Shown one piece after another: positions 48,679 through 57,860 of a DNA stretch of 64,000 nt; position 1 is the first letter of the stretch, and each line of letters opens with the position of its first letter. Below the pieces are notes generated by a model. That model had not been told where the DNA came from and searched no databases. It worked only from the letters and a program-made list of their open reading frames with translations. A program made the position numbers and the translations under genes. The stretch comes from JAICMB01 sp035295125. Lineage in GTDB: Bacteria; Acidobacteriota; Terriglobia; Bryobacterales; Bryobacteraceae. The stretch is taken from NCBI GenBank assembly GCA_035295125.1, contig DATGJP010000064.1, forward strand, positions 124,001 through 188,000, read 5' to 3'.

Positions 48679-49632
48679 TTACTCGGCCCAATAGGCCTGC
48701 CGCCAGCGGACGCGAACGCTGGCGTGATTCAAAACTTCGACATCGATCTTGTGTAACCCCGGTTCCGGCGAGCGCGGCCGGAAGCTCAGGATGTACTGGC
48801 TGTGAACCTCCTCCGCCAGCTTTTCGATCGCAGTTTCGAGCGAATGGCGTGTCAGGAATCCGAACTCGGCGCCCCCGGTGGACTGAGCCAGCGTTCGGAC
48901 GGTATTCGTGGTACCCAGCCGGGCTGGCTCCGTGAAAATGGCTGACAGATTGGGAGCAGGTGGCGGAGGAAGTTCCGTTTGCTTGACCGTAAACGGCGTG
49001 GCCCAGGCCGAGTATCTCGCGGCGTAGATGGCGACCCCAGCCTCTTCGACCGCATGGAGCGCGGCGTCGAGTTTCGTCTTGCTACCCCGGTCGCGGCTCT
49101 CAGAGACGATGAGCACTACCTTTCGTCCCTGGCGGGTGCGCATCGCCCTGGTAGCCTCCACCAAAGCATCCAGCATACGGCCCTTCTTCTGCTCGCCGGG
49201 CTGAATTTCGCCCAGTGCCCGGGTTATGGCTTCGGGATCGTTGGTGAATTCCTGGCGCCACAAAATTTCATCGTCGAAAGACAGGACGGCGGCTTCACCG
49301 CTGTCGCCTATGATGAGAGGCTGGATCAGGCTTCCAATCCTCCGCACCTTCGTCAGCGCGGCTGCGGAGATGTCGTTCGATTGGACGGCAATAATCAGTG
49401 AAATCGGCGCAACACCTGTGCCCGCCGGATCTACGGTGATCTCCTGCGCGGAATTATTGTCCAGCAGCTTGAAATCGGCGGTGCCCAGGCCGTCGACCGG
49501 CCGTCCCTTTTCGTTCAGCACCGTTACCGGTACCAAAACAACGCGGGATTCGGTATGGAATCGGTTGTCCTGTGCCACGAGCATTGGCACAATGAGCGCC
49601 AGTGCCGGTACGATTCGCCTCAGCTTGACCAC
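48679..49632 (-). CDS. Secreted VWFA-like protein with degenerate metal site
   Basis: 317 aa. A signal peptide (RRIVPALALIVPMLVAQ) and the same acidobacterial layout as the protein at 36519: VTVLNEKGRPVDGLGTADFKLLDN (part: RPVDGLGTADFKLLD), then an A domain. The metal site DxSxS is replaced: the first strand reads IIAVQSNDIS. So it probably does not bind metal in the normal way. It overlaps the membrane glycosyltransferase gene upstream by 13 nt. Start GTG 49632. Confidence 0.75.
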   Translation of the reverse strand: MVKLRRIVPALALIVPMLVAQDNRFHTESRVVLVPVTVLNEKGRPVDGLGTADFKLLDNNSAQEITVDPAGTGVAPISLIIAVQSNDISAAALTKVRRIGSLIQPLIIGDSGEAAVLSFDDEILWRQEFTNDPEAITRALGEIQPGEQKKGRMLDALVEATRAMRTRQGRKVVLIVSESRDRGSKTKLDAALHAVEEAGVAIYAARYSAWATPFTVKQTELPPPPAPNLSAIFTEPARLGTTNTVRTLAQSTGGAEFGFLTRHSLETAIEKLAEEVHSQYILSFRPRSPEPGLHKIDVEVLNHASVRVRWRQAYWAE

Positions 49633-50846
49633 CTCCGCTTCGAACTATTGCACCACACGTTCCAAACATTGAGCGTGAAGAGGGCTAGCGAAGCGATCGG
49701 GGCAATGGAGGTCCAAAAATAGAGTGTGAAGGGCGACGCGGCTGTCCAGCCCGCATGCCCCTGGTAATAGCGAGTCAGGACCGCGACGGGGACGGGATAC
49801 AACAATGCGGCGCACACGATAGCGAATGCGGTCAGCAGCCATTTGCGATGAACGATAGCGGCATGGATCACGAGTGCCAATCCCGGATATTGCAGCAATT
49901 CGTAGTGCGTCCAACAGACCGGTGAAGCCGCCAGGCTTAACGACGTCAGGCCGGCAAGCGCCCACGGCATTTGCTCCGCGCGCAGGCGTCCACCGCATGC
50001 CAGCGCCAGGGCGACGGCTCCAATCGCGAACGTTGCCGCCGCGGTGACCAGGGAAATTATCCGCCGTGTAGCGTCCAGATGCAGATTTGCCCCGGAGTTG
50101 CCAAACTCCCAGTCGTGCGGCACATGATCGGAATCGCGGGGCGGATCCAGCGCGCGCAGTACCACCGACGGAACCGACCAACTCAGCACAGCCGGAGTGC
50201 CCATCCAGTAATTTCCGCTGACAGGCGTGCGCGCTCCGCTGAAGAAGGAAACAATCGCAATCCAGGGAATCGCGACAAGCACTAGGACCGCTACTGCAAA
50301 GCTGCTGAGCGCGCGCATGTCGCGGCGCAGCGCCAGCGCGACGGCCAAAGCCCCGGGGACATATTTCAGACTGAAACCAGCGCCGATCGAGAGTCCCTGA
50401 GCTGTACTTCCACAGCTATATGCGATGGCGAGCAATAGCACGAGCAGAGGAGTGATCTGTCCCAAGGCCACGCTCTCCGAAGCCGCTCCTCCGAGTGCCC
50501 ACATCGCGGCCACGGTCAAGGCCGCCGTCCACCCGCGACCCAAGCTCCGCCAGACGATGATCGCGGCGCTGATCAGGCAGGCTTGCGAGATCAGGAACCA
50601 GGACCAGCGAGCGGCCACATAACTCAGCAATGCGAAAGGCGCCGACAGAAACGCCACGGCAGGCGGATACAGGAACTCCGGATCGTCGAAGGGGCTCTTC
50701 AAATGAAGAATCGCCTCGCCGGCCCGGTAGTAGTGTACGAAGTCGCTGATGGAGGCAAGGCTGCTGATTGGCCCGAGCACATTGGCTACGACATACCAGG
50801 CTCCCAACAGGCCGAGCAAAAGAACCCGCGCCGTCCGATGGATCAA
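49620..50846 (-). CDS. GT87-like (DUF2029) polyprenyl-sugar glycosyltransferase
   Basis: 408 aa, about 9-10 membrane helices. ISDFVHYYRAGEAILHLKSPFDDPEFLYPPA near the N-terminus (Asp in SDFxxYYxA, then YPP) and GAGFSLKYVPGALA are hallmarks of the GT87/DUF2029 group, which includes mycobacterial alpha-mannosyltransferases that use polyprenyl-phosphate sugars. The acceptor is unknown. TTG 50846 is the start; TAAAGT (50853-50858, minus strand) lies 7 nt upstream, so the message may be leaderless. Divergent from the M16 peptidase pair. Confidence 0.8.
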   Translation of the reverse strand: MIHRTARVLLLGLLGAWYVVANVLGPISSLASISDFVHYYRAGEAILHLKSPFDDPEFLYPPAVAFLSAPFALLSYVAARWSWFLISQACLISAAIIVWRSLGRGWTAALTVAAMWALGGAASESVALGQITPLLVLLLAIAYSCGSTAQGLSIGAGFSLKYVPGALAVALALRRDMRALSSFAVAVLVLVAIPWIAIVSFFSGARTPVSGNYWMGTPAVLSWSVPSVVLRALDPPRDSDHVPHDWEFGNSGANLHLDATRRIISLVTAAATFAIGAVALALACGGRLRAEQMPWALAGLTSLSLAASPVCWTHYELLQYPGLALVIHAAIVHRKWLLTAFAIVCAALLYPVPVAVLTRYYQGHAGWTAASPFTLYFWTSIAPIASLALFTLNVWNVWCNSSKRRWSS

Positions 50847-50852
50847 AGTGCT

Positions 50853-50858
50853 ACTTTA
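50853..50858 (-). promoter_or_regulatory. -10 box TAAAGT before the GT87-like gene
   Basis: TAAAGT on the minus strand ends 7 nt before TTG 50846. Confidence 0.35.
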
Positions 50859-50875
50859 TCGCACCGCCCGGACGC

Positions 50876-50881
50876 TAGAAT
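50876..50881 (+). promoter_or_regulatory. -10 box TAGAAT before the M16 peptidase gene
   Basis: TAGAAT ends 10 nt before ATG 50891. The divergent gap is only 44 bp and holds both boxes. Confidence 0.4.
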
Positions 50882-50890
50882 GAGAAGCAA

Positions 50891-52243
50891 ATGTCCAGAG
50901 AGTTTCTCTCGATTTTGCTAGCCGGTCTGTCCATGGCGTTTGGACAGACTGCGTCGGCTCCCAAACCGATCAAAATTCCCATCCAGCAATTCAAACTCGC
51001 GAACGGCTTGCAGGTTGTGCTCTCGGAAGATCATTCCGCCCCTACCTATTCTTTGTGCATTACATACAATACCGGGTCACACAACGAACGCGAGGGCCGG
51101 ACCGGGTTCGCGCACCTGTTTGAACACATGATGTTTCAAGGTTCGCAGAACGTCGGCAAGGGCGAGCACATGATCCTGGTGCAAAACAACGGCGGCAGCA
51201 TGAACGGCACCACCACCGAAGACCGGACCAATTATTTCGAGATGTTTCCCGCGAACCAGCTTGATCTGGGGCTGTTCCTCGAAGCGGACCGCATGCGATC
51301 GCTTGTGATCAACCAGGCAAATCTCGACAATCAGCGCAACGCAGTTCAGGAAGAGCGGCGCCTGGGCGTCGATAACGAACCGTACGGAGCAACATTCGAG
51401 GCGATGGAAGACACCGTCTACGACAATTTTGCCAACAAGCACTCGGTCATTGGTTCGATGCAGGATTTGAATGCCGCGACAGTCAAGGATGTACAGGATT
51501 TCTTCCGTGTCTACTACGCCCCGAATAATGCTGTCCTGGCACTGGTCGGAGACTTCAAGCCCGACGAGGCGATGGCAAAGATCAAAAAGTATTTTGGTGA
51601 GATCTCCTCCCAATCCGCGCCTCCCGTGCCCGACCTGAGTGAACCGGCGCAGAAAGGGGAGCGTCGCCGGATGTTTGAAGACGGGTTTGCGCGCACACCC
51701 CGACTTGATATTTTGTACAAGATTCCGCCTGGAAATACTCCCGATTGGTACGCCTTGAGCGTTCTGGGGAGTGTGCTGGGTTCAAGCCAGTCGTCTCGAC
51801 TCTATCAAGTACTCGTCAAAGAAAAGGAGCTGGCGATCAGCGCGGATGCGTTCACGGAGGAGCATCGTGGACCTTCGATTTTCGGAATTGACGTGTTGGC
51901 GCGGCCGGGCAACGATCTTGCCGAGGTCGAGAAAACGGTCTACGCCGAAATCAACCGGATTCAAAATGAGCCGATCGCCGACTGGGAGCTGGATAAGATA
52001 CGCATCTCCGCACGGCGCAGCGCTGCACTGCAAATGCAATCGTCGCTCTTTCGGTCGATCCTGATCGGACAAATGACAGTCTTTTACGACGATCCCAACC
52101 TCATCAACACCAGGCCGCAGAGAATACAAGCCGTAACGAAGCAGGATCTGCAGCGGGTTGCCAAAGCGTTTTTGACGCAAGACAACCGTAGCGTGCTGAC
52201 AACCGTACCCAAGCCGAAAACGGCCAAGGGTGCAGGTGAATGA
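50891..52243 (+). CDS. Secreted M16 zinc peptidase, catalytic subunit
   Basis: 450 aa. A signal peptide (SREFLSILLAGLSMAFGQ) is followed by two M16 halves. The inverted zinc motif is present, H75-L-F-E78-H79, with the third ligand Glu at about 153-154 (VQEERRLG). The second half begins near 220. M16 enzymes are often heterodimers with an inactive partner, and the next gene encodes such a protein 10 nt downstream. Probably periplasmic, degrading short peptides. Confidence 0.92.
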   Translation: MSREFLSILLAGLSMAFGQTASAPKPIKIPIQQFKLANGLQVVLSEDHSAPTYSLCITYNTGSHNEREGRTGFAHLFEHMMFQGSQNVGKGEHMILVQNNGGSMNGTTTEDRTNYFEMFPANQLDLGLFLEADRMRSLVINQANLDNQRNAVQEERRLGVDNEPYGATFEAMEDTVYDNFANKHSVIGSMQDLNAATVKDVQDFFRVYYAPNNAVLALVGDFKPDEAMAKIKKYFGEISSQSAPPVPDLSEPAQKGERRRMFEDGFARTPRLDILYKIPPGNTPDWYALSVLGSVLGSSQSSRLYQVLVKEKELAISADAFTEEHRGPSIFGIDVLARPGNDLAEVEKTVYAEINRIQNEPIADWELDKIRISARRSAALQMQSSLFRSILIGQMTVFYDDPNLINTRPQRIQAVTKQDLQRVAKAFLTQDNRSVLTTVPKPKTAKGAGE

Positions 52244-52253
52244 GGAGGCGGCC

Positions 52254-53735
52254 ATGATCAGGACAACACATTGCATTGCGATTTGCGCGGCAGCCGCCAC
52301 GGCGCTGGCGCAAGCCCCGCAGGCAGCGCAGGGCAGCGATAAGGCGATCCCGCTCAGTAAAGTCGAGCGCAAGAACAAGGCGCCTGTATCGAGCGATATC
52401 CTTCGCGTGAAGCTTCCCAAGCCGGTGGAGCTGAAGCTGGGTGACGGATTGACAGTCATGGTGCTCGAGGATCACCGGCTTCCGAACGTTACCGTCCGGT
52501 TGAGCATCCAAGGCGCCGGCGGGCTCTATGAACCTGCGGATTCGCGCGGACTGGCCGGGCTGACGGCGCAAATGCTCAGGGAAGGTATAGCGGCACGTTC
52601 CAGCAAACAGATTGCCGAGGAACTCGATCGCCTGGGAGCTTCGTTGTCGGTAACCGCGCCGTTGGGCTCTGCAAACGCGGTGATGACGGTGTCGGGCCTC
52701 AGCGATAACATGCCGCAATGGCTGGCGCTGGCCGCAGACGTCTTGATTCGTCCATCGTTTCCGGAAAGTGAGCTTAACAAGCTGAAGCAGCGCGAGAAGG
52801 CGCAGTTGATGCAGGCCCGCTCGTCGCCGGGTTTCCTGGCGCGCGAGCAATTCAATAAGGCCGTATATGGCGAACACCCTGCCGCCGTCACTTCGCCCGC
52901 GCCGGAATCCCTCGATGCGATTACCCGGGAGATGCTGGTGAAGTGGCATCAGGAGCACTATGTCCCGCAGAACGCCATTCTCGGTATTGCCGGCGACGTC
53001 CGCGCGGCCGATTTGCAGGCCCTCTTAGCGAGCATGCCGCCCTGGGAGCAAACCAGCGCTAAGGTAGCCGCGCTTCCTTCCACCAAGCCGGCGAATGGCA
53101 AGAGAATATACATTGTTGATCGGCCGGGCTCGGTACAAACCAATCTCTACGCGGGAAATATCGCTGTGTCGAGGACGGATCCGGACTACGTAGCGATGGT
53201 CTTGATGAACCGTATTGTCGGGGCGGGTTCGGCCTCACGCCTGTTTTTGAATTTGCGCGAAAACAAGGGCTACACATATGGCGCGTACAGCTCGTTAAGC
53301 GCGCTGAAGTTTGCAGGGCCGTGGGTAGCTTTCGTCGATATGCGCACGGACGTGACCGAGGGCGCCGCAACGGAGCTCATGAAGGAACTGAATCGAATTC
53401 GCGATGAACAGGTTCCTGAGTCGGAGCTGGAAGACGCCAAGCGGTCGATCGTGGCATCGTTTGCGCTTTCTCTCGAACAGCCGTCGCAGTTGCTGGACTA
53501 CGCGATAACACAGAAAGAGTACGGGCTGCCGGCCGACTACTGGGACACCTATCCCACCAAGGTGATGCAACTGACAGCCGAACAGGTGCAGCGTGTGGCG
53601 CGCAAATATGTTGATCCGGCTAACATCCAGGTCGTTGCGGTTGGGGACGCGTCGAAGATCAAAGCTGCGCTCGAAAAAATGGGGCCGGTCGAGGTTTTCG
53701 ACGCATTGGGCAAGCCGGTCCCGAAGACAGAGTAA
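52254..53735 (+). CDS. Secreted M16 family protein, non-catalytic partner
   Basis: 493 aa. A signal peptide (IRTTHCIAICAAAATALAQ) and the M16 fold: VMVLEDHRLPNVTVRLSIQGAGGLYEP (short part: HRLPNVTVRL), then DSRGLAGLTAQMLREG, where the HxxEH of active members is replaced by GLTAQ. It keeps the substrate-binding half with NKGYTYGAYS, the conserved R/Y region. So it should form the non-catalytic half of a dimer with the preceding protein. ATG 52254 has GGAGG 5 nt upstream. Confidence 0.9.
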   Translation: MIRTTHCIAICAAAATALAQAPQAAQGSDKAIPLSKVERKNKAPVSSDILRVKLPKPVELKLGDGLTVMVLEDHRLPNVTVRLSIQGAGGLYEPADSRGLAGLTAQMLREGIAARSSKQIAEELDRLGASLSVTAPLGSANAVMTVSGLSDNMPQWLALAADVLIRPSFPESELNKLKQREKAQLMQARSSPGFLAREQFNKAVYGEHPAAVTSPAPESLDAITREMLVKWHQEHYVPQNAILGIAGDVRAADLQALLASMPPWEQTSAKVAALPSTKPANGKRIYIVDRPGSVQTNLYAGNIAVSRTDPDYVAMVLMNRIVGAGSASRLFLNLRENKGYTYGAYSSLSALKFAGPWVAFVDMRTDVTEGAATELMKELNRIRDEQVPESELEDAKRSIVASFALSLEQPSQLLDYAITQKEYGLPADYWDTYPTKVMQLTAEQVQRVARKYVDPANIQVVAVGDASKIKAALEKMGPVEVFDALGKPVPKTE

Positions 53736-53741
53736 AAACGG

Positions 53742-55076
53742 ATGTCAGGTTATCGCATCGAAAGGGACACCATGGGCGAAATGCGTGTCCCTGACGATGC
53801 TCTCTACGGCGCCCAGACCCAGCGGGCGGTGGAAAATTTCCGAATCAGCGGGTTGCGCTTTCCCCGTGCTTTCATTCGCGCGCTGGGTCTCATTAAGGCG
53901 TCGGCGGCGAAGGTGAATGGCGAGCCCACCATTCAAAAAGCCGCCGAAGATGTTGCCGAAGGGAAGTATGACGATCACTTTGTGGTCGATATCTTCCAGA
54001 CCGGCAGTGGCACATCGACTAATATGAACGCCAACGAGGTGATCGGCCACCTCGCCAAAGCGCACCCCAACGATCAAGTCAATCGGGGGCAATCGAGTAA
54101 CGACGTCATTCCCTCGGCCATGCACGTGGCTGCCTCGATGCAGATCCATGAGGAGCTTTTTCCGGCTATGGAGGGGTTGGCCCGGTCGTTAGCGGCCAAG
54201 GCCGAAACCTTCAACGATGTCGTCAAAATCGGGCGCACCCATCTTCAAGATGCCGTGCCGATGCTGCTGGGGCAGGAATTCAGCGGTTATGCCGCACAGG
54301 TGGAGAAGTGCCGGGAGCGCGTCCGAATTGCGCTCGATGGAACATATGAGTTGGCACTCGGCGGAACCGCGGTGGGTACGGGGCTGAACGCGATCCCAGG
54401 ATTCGCCGCCGCGACCATCAAGGACCTGGCAGCCAGGACCGGTTTGCCATTCCGCGAAGCGGCCAATCACTTTGAAGCGCAGGCGGCCAAAGACGCGATC
54501 TGTTTCCTCAGCGGCGCGCTCAAGACGTATGCCGTGGCGCTGACAAAGATCGCGAACGACATCCGATGGCTGGGCTCGGGCCCACGCTGTGGGATCGGCG
54601 AACTCAAAGTTCCCGAAACGCAGCCGGGTTCGAGCATCATGCCGGGCAAGGTGAACCCCGTGATTGCCGAGAGCCTGCTCATGGTGTGTGCCCAGGTGAT
54701 CGGATACGATGCGACGATCACAGCCTGTTGCGCGGCCGGGAACTTCGAACTGAATGTCATGATGCCGGTGATGGCGTACGATCTGCTCGAATCAATCCGC
54801 CTGCTGGCCGCTGTTTCGCGTAACTTCGACGAGCGCTGCATTCGCGGCCTGGACGCCGATCGCGAGCGCGCCGAGGGGTTCGTAGAGCAGTCGCTGGCCA
54901 TGTGCACGGTGCTTGCGCCGGTCATCGGATACGAGAAGGCGGCAGCGATCGCGAAAGAGGCTTACCGTTCCGGCCGCACGGTCCGCGAAGTGGCACGCGA
55001 GCAAAGCGGGCTCGCGGAAGAAAAACTCAACGACCTGCTTGACCCAAGAAGTCAGACGGGCCGCACCAAAGCGTAG
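53742..55076 (+). CDS. fumC: Class II fumarate hydratase
   Basis: 444 aa. MRVPDDALYGAQTQRA, SGTSTNMNANEV, GRTHLQDAVP, GGTAVGTG and the signature GSSIMPGKVNP (about 293-303) identify it. It interconverts fumarate and malate in the TCA cycle, as a cytosolic tetramer. The C-terminal region is slightly shorter than in E. coli FumC. It starts 6 nt after the M16 gene, so it may be co-transcribed, although the roles differ. Confidence 0.95.
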   Translation: MSGYRIERDTMGEMRVPDDALYGAQTQRAVENFRISGLRFPRAFIRALGLIKASAAKVNGEPTIQKAAEDVAEGKYDDHFVVDIFQTGSGTSTNMNANEVIGHLAKAHPNDQVNRGQSSNDVIPSAMHVAASMQIHEELFPAMEGLARSLAAKAETFNDVVKIGRTHLQDAVPMLLGQEFSGYAAQVEKCRERVRIALDGTYELALGGTAVGTGLNAIPGFAAATIKDLAARTGLPFREAANHFEAQAAKDAICFLSGALKTYAVALTKIANDIRWLGSGPRCGIGELKVPETQPGSSIMPGKVNPVIAESLLMVCAQVIGYDATITACCAAGNFELNVMMPVMAYDLLESIRLLAAVSRNFDERCIRGLDADRERAEGFVEQSLAMCTVLAPVIGYEKAAAIAKEAYRSGRTVREVAREQSGLAEEKLNDLLDPRSQTGRTKA

Positions 55077-55139
55077 TACGCGCTACCTCGGGATGTTCCC
55101 GGTTATAGTATCGGGTCCGGCTCAGTCCAACTCCCATAC

Positions 55140-55352
55140 ATGAAACCGCTGTTCGATACTGAGGACTTCGCCTTTATTTCCAGCGACGATAACCTCCTGA
55201 GGGTGTGGTGTCGAAGCTGCGATAAAGAGGCTGGTGTTGTAATTCACGGTTCGCCAGTGACGCTGCAGGCGCTCTGCGACAACTGTGGAAAGAGCCACTC
55301 GTTCGTGGTGGCGAATGCGCGGCTTCTGAGCCGCAGCGCTCAAGCGGAATAA
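55140..55352 (+). CDS. Small zinc-ribbon-like protein
   Basis: 70 aa. Two CxxC pairs, WCRSCDKEA (about 23-27) and LCDNCGKSH (about 46-50), spaced as in a zinc ribbon; no other domain. A TATAGT box (55104-55109) lies 30 nt before ATG 55140. Possibly a small nucleic-acid or protein-binding factor. No family recognised. The gene is flanked by fumC and the aldo/keto reductases on the same strand. Confidence 0.6.
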   Translation: MKPLFDTEDFAFISSDDNLLRVWCRSCDKEAGVVIHGSPVTLQALCDNCGKSHSFVVANARLLSRSAQAE

Positions 55353-55417
55353 CCGTGACATAAGAAACATGGTTTCGATGCTGGCCATCTTCGCGACGGG
55401 GGGCAGCAGTACACGCT

Positions 55418-56419
55418 ATGGCGGACGGCACCGCAGCAATCCCTTTACGGAACTTCGGTAAGGCGGACATCAAAGTCTCGGCGCTCGCCATGGGAGGGCA
55501 TCACATCGGGGATGCTCCCGACGAAAAAATCGCGCAGAGATTGATCGACCGTGCGGTGGATAGGGGAATCACTTTTTTCGATAACTGCTGGGAGTACCAT
55601 CGCGGAAAGACCGAAGAATGGATGGGCCGGGCGCTGAAAGGCAAGCGCAACGGCGTCTTCCTGATGACAAAGGTCTGCACGCACGGGCGCGACCGGGTGC
55701 TTGCGATGCGTATGTTGGAGGAGTCGTTGAGGCGTCTCCAGACGGATCACCTGGACCTGTGGCAAGTGCACGGCGTGGTCTTCGAAAACGACCCCGACTT
55801 GTTCATTCGCCGAGACGGCGCGGCGGAGGCGCTCACCCAGGCGAAGAAGGACGGCAAAGTCCGGTTCGTTGGATTCAGCGGTCACAAGGACCCCGCGGTT
55901 CACATGAAAATGATCGGCACCGGCTTTCCTTTCGATGCCGTGCAGATGCCGCTGAACCCGTTCGACGCGAACTTCGACTTGAGCTTTGAACGTCTGGTGC
56001 TGCCGGAATTGAATCGCCGGGGCGTCGCGGTACTGGGCATGAAGCCGTTTTGCGGCACCGGTGAGCCGGTGAATAAGGGCATTCTCACAGCAGAAGAGGT
56101 GCTTCGATATGCGATGAGTCTCCCGGTGACGACTACGATTACGGGAATGGAAAAGGAAGAGGCGCTAGATCAGAATCTGAGAATTGCCCAGGGATTCAAG
56201 CCGCTCTCTGCCACGGAAATGCAGTCGCTGCGAGATCGCGTGCGATCGCAAGCGGGCGACGCGCGGTTTGAGCCATACAAAGTGTCGTTGAAGTTCGATA
56301 ACCCGGAAGCACGCATGGCCCACGACTTCCCACTCGACATGAAGCAGAAGGAAGTGCAGGAGATGTTCGGGGCCGCGATGAACACCGGGAAGCCTTATCC
56401 GAAACTACAGGCGCAGTAA
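55418..56419 (+). CDS. Aldo/keto reductase (cytosolic)
   Basis: 333 aa, TIM barrel. The tetrad is Asp and Tyr in FFDNCWEYHRGKTE, Lys in LMTKV and His in WQVHG. No export signal. It uses NADPH to reduce an unknown carbonyl. It is a close paralogue of the next protein (same FFDN-WEYH, LMTKVC-HGRD, RRLQTDHLD-WQVH blocks), so the two arose by tandem duplication. ATG 55418 has no strong ribosome site. Confidence 0.88.
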   Translation: MADGTAAIPLRNFGKADIKVSALAMGGHHIGDAPDEKIAQRLIDRAVDRGITFFDNCWEYHRGKTEEWMGRALKGKRNGVFLMTKVCTHGRDRVLAMRMLEESLRRLQTDHLDLWQVHGVVFENDPDLFIRRDGAAEALTQAKKDGKVRFVGFSGHKDPAVHMKMIGTGFPFDAVQMPLNPFDANFDLSFERLVLPELNRRGVAVLGMKPFCGTGEPVNKGILTAEEVLRYAMSLPVTTTITGMEKEEALDQNLRIAQGFKPLSATEMQSLRDRVRSQAGDARFEPYKVSLKFDNPEARMAHDFPLDMKQKEVQEMFGAAMNTGKPYPKLQAQ

Positions 56420-56429
56420 TAGAGGCCTC

Positions 56430-57425
56430 ATGGAACTCACCCGGCGGGCTTTTCTCGAAGCTACACTGGCTGCAACAGGAACTGGATATATGTCGGCGCA
56501 AGGCAACAGCCTACCCAAAAGGCCGCTTGGCAAGACGGGCCTGGAGGTGTCCATCCTGGGGATGGGTGGATATCATCTCGGAACGGTGGAGAAGCAGAGT
56601 GACGCAGATCGCCTTGTGCACCAGGCTATCGATGCGGGTATCAACTTTTTTGACAATGCCTGGGAATACCATTCAGGTCGCAGTGAGGATCTGTTGGGGA
56701 ATGCCCTTAAGGGACGTCGGAACGATGTCATTCTGATGACCAAGGTTTGCTCGCACGGTCGGGACAAGAAGGTCGCCATGCAGCAATTGGAGGAGTCGTT
56801 GCGGCGGCTCCAGACCGACCATCTCGACGTCTGGCAGGTCCATGAAGTCGTGTACTGGAACGATCCCGACAAGATTTTCGCTCCCGGCGGGGCCATTGAA
56901 GCTTTGACCGAGGCCAAACAACAGGGGAAGGTGCGCTTCGTCGGTTTTACAGGGCACAAAGACCCGCGGATCCACCTGAAAATGCTTTCTCACAACTTTG
57001 CGTTCGACACCGTTCAGATGCCCTTGAATTGTTTCGACGCGACGTTCCGCAGTTTTGAACAGCAGGTATTGCCGGAGTTGCAGCGGAAGGGGATTGCGCC
57101 GCTCGGCATGAAGAGCTTCGGTGGCAGTGGTGAAATGCTGCGAAATGGCGCCGTCACTCCGCGCGAGGCGCTGTCGTATGCCATGAGCCTGCCTGTCGCT
57201 ACGACCATCAGCGGCATGGACACGCCGGAGGTTTTAAATCAGAATCTGGAAATTGCTCGCGGTTTTCAGGCGCTTGATAAGGCTGCCATGCAGGCCTTGC
57301 GGGACCGTTGTCACGCTTATTCTGGTGACGGGCATCTGGAGCTTTACAAGATGACACTCAAGTACGACGGTCCGATCGGCAGAGAGCAGCATGAGTTTCC
57401 CACGGAAGAGCAGTTGCCTCTCTGA
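56430..57425 (+). CDS. Aldo/keto reductase with Tat-type leader
   Basis: 331 aa. The first residues ELTRRAFLEATLAATGTGYMSAQ hold a twin-arginine motif (TRRAFLEA) and a short hydrophobic stretch, so it may be exported folded with its cofactor or be a lipid-anchored/periplasmic form. The rest is an aldo/keto reductase with Asp and Tyr (FFDNAWEYHSGRSE), Lys (LMTKVC) and His (WQVHE). It is a tandem paralogue of the preceding cytosolic enzyme. Substrate unknown. Confidence 0.87.
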   Translation: MELTRRAFLEATLAATGTGYMSAQGNSLPKRPLGKTGLEVSILGMGGYHLGTVEKQSDADRLVHQAIDAGINFFDNAWEYHSGRSEDLLGNALKGRRNDVILMTKVCSHGRDKKVAMQQLEESLRRLQTDHLDVWQVHEVVYWNDPDKIFAPGGAIEALTEAKQQGKVRFVGFTGHKDPRIHLKMLSHNFAFDTVQMPLNCFDATFRSFEQQVLPELQRKGIAPLGMKSFGGSGEMLRNGAVTPREALSYAMSLPVATTISGMDTPEVLNQNLEIARGFQALDKAAMQALRDRCHAYSGDGHLELYKMTLKYDGPIGREQHEFPTEEQLPL

Positions 57426-57542
57426 GTGCGGGTCTACGGACTTTGCCGGGAAGGGCCTCGAACTGTCGAGTTGAATCGGGTAGCGCAGGTTGGCCCGAGT
57501 TCACCGGGAATGCGCAGGCGAAACCGCTTGCGCCACCACCCT
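57426..57542 (+). repeat. Gap with dispersed repeat copy R7
   Basis: 57514-57546 reads GCAGGCGAAACCGCTTGCGC then CACCACCCTTTAC, the GAAACC form of the core with a diverged tail; its last bases contain the stop codon of the converging small gene. CTCGA-ACTG-TCGAG (57459-57472) is a small hairpin. Confidence 0.5.
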
Positions 57543-57860
57543 TTACTCTTCTTCGATGCTCTCGGCGGTCTCGCGGCTGACGAACTTGTTGAAGTTGCAC
57601 TTTTGGCCGGCGGCCGTTGTGTCCTGGTAGAGCAAAGCTAACTCCTTTTTATCGAATTCCTGGAAGAAATCGTCCCAACTGATCTCCTGCAGGCTATCGG
57701 CCCCCGAATAGCCTGGAAAATCGAGGCGAATCATTCCCACATCGTTCTTCCCGCCGGTTCCCTTGACGCAGGCAGGATGGGCTCCACGATCCTCGGCCCA
57801 ACGTCGAATCGTCTCATGATCTGTCGTTACGTGCGATTTCTTAGTTGTTGGGGTCGCCAT
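57543..57860 (-). CDS. Small conserved protein (TTDHETIRRW family)
   Basis: 105 aa. It begins ATPTTKKSHVTTDHETIRRWAEDRGAHP and continues GKNDVGMIRLDFPGY with ISWDDFFQEFDKKELALLYQ. I recall similar short proteins in many bacteria, sometimes annotated without function; the C-terminal half resembles a DNA-end or chaperone-like domain but no function is established. ATG 57860 follows GGGAG. It overlaps the deacetylase gene by 34 nt. Confidence 0.75.
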   Translation of the reverse strand: MATPTTKKSHVTTDHETIRRWAEDRGAHPACVKGTGGKNDVGMIRLDFPGYSGADSLQEISWDDFFQEFDKKELALLYQDTTAAGQKCNFNKFVSRETAESIEEE

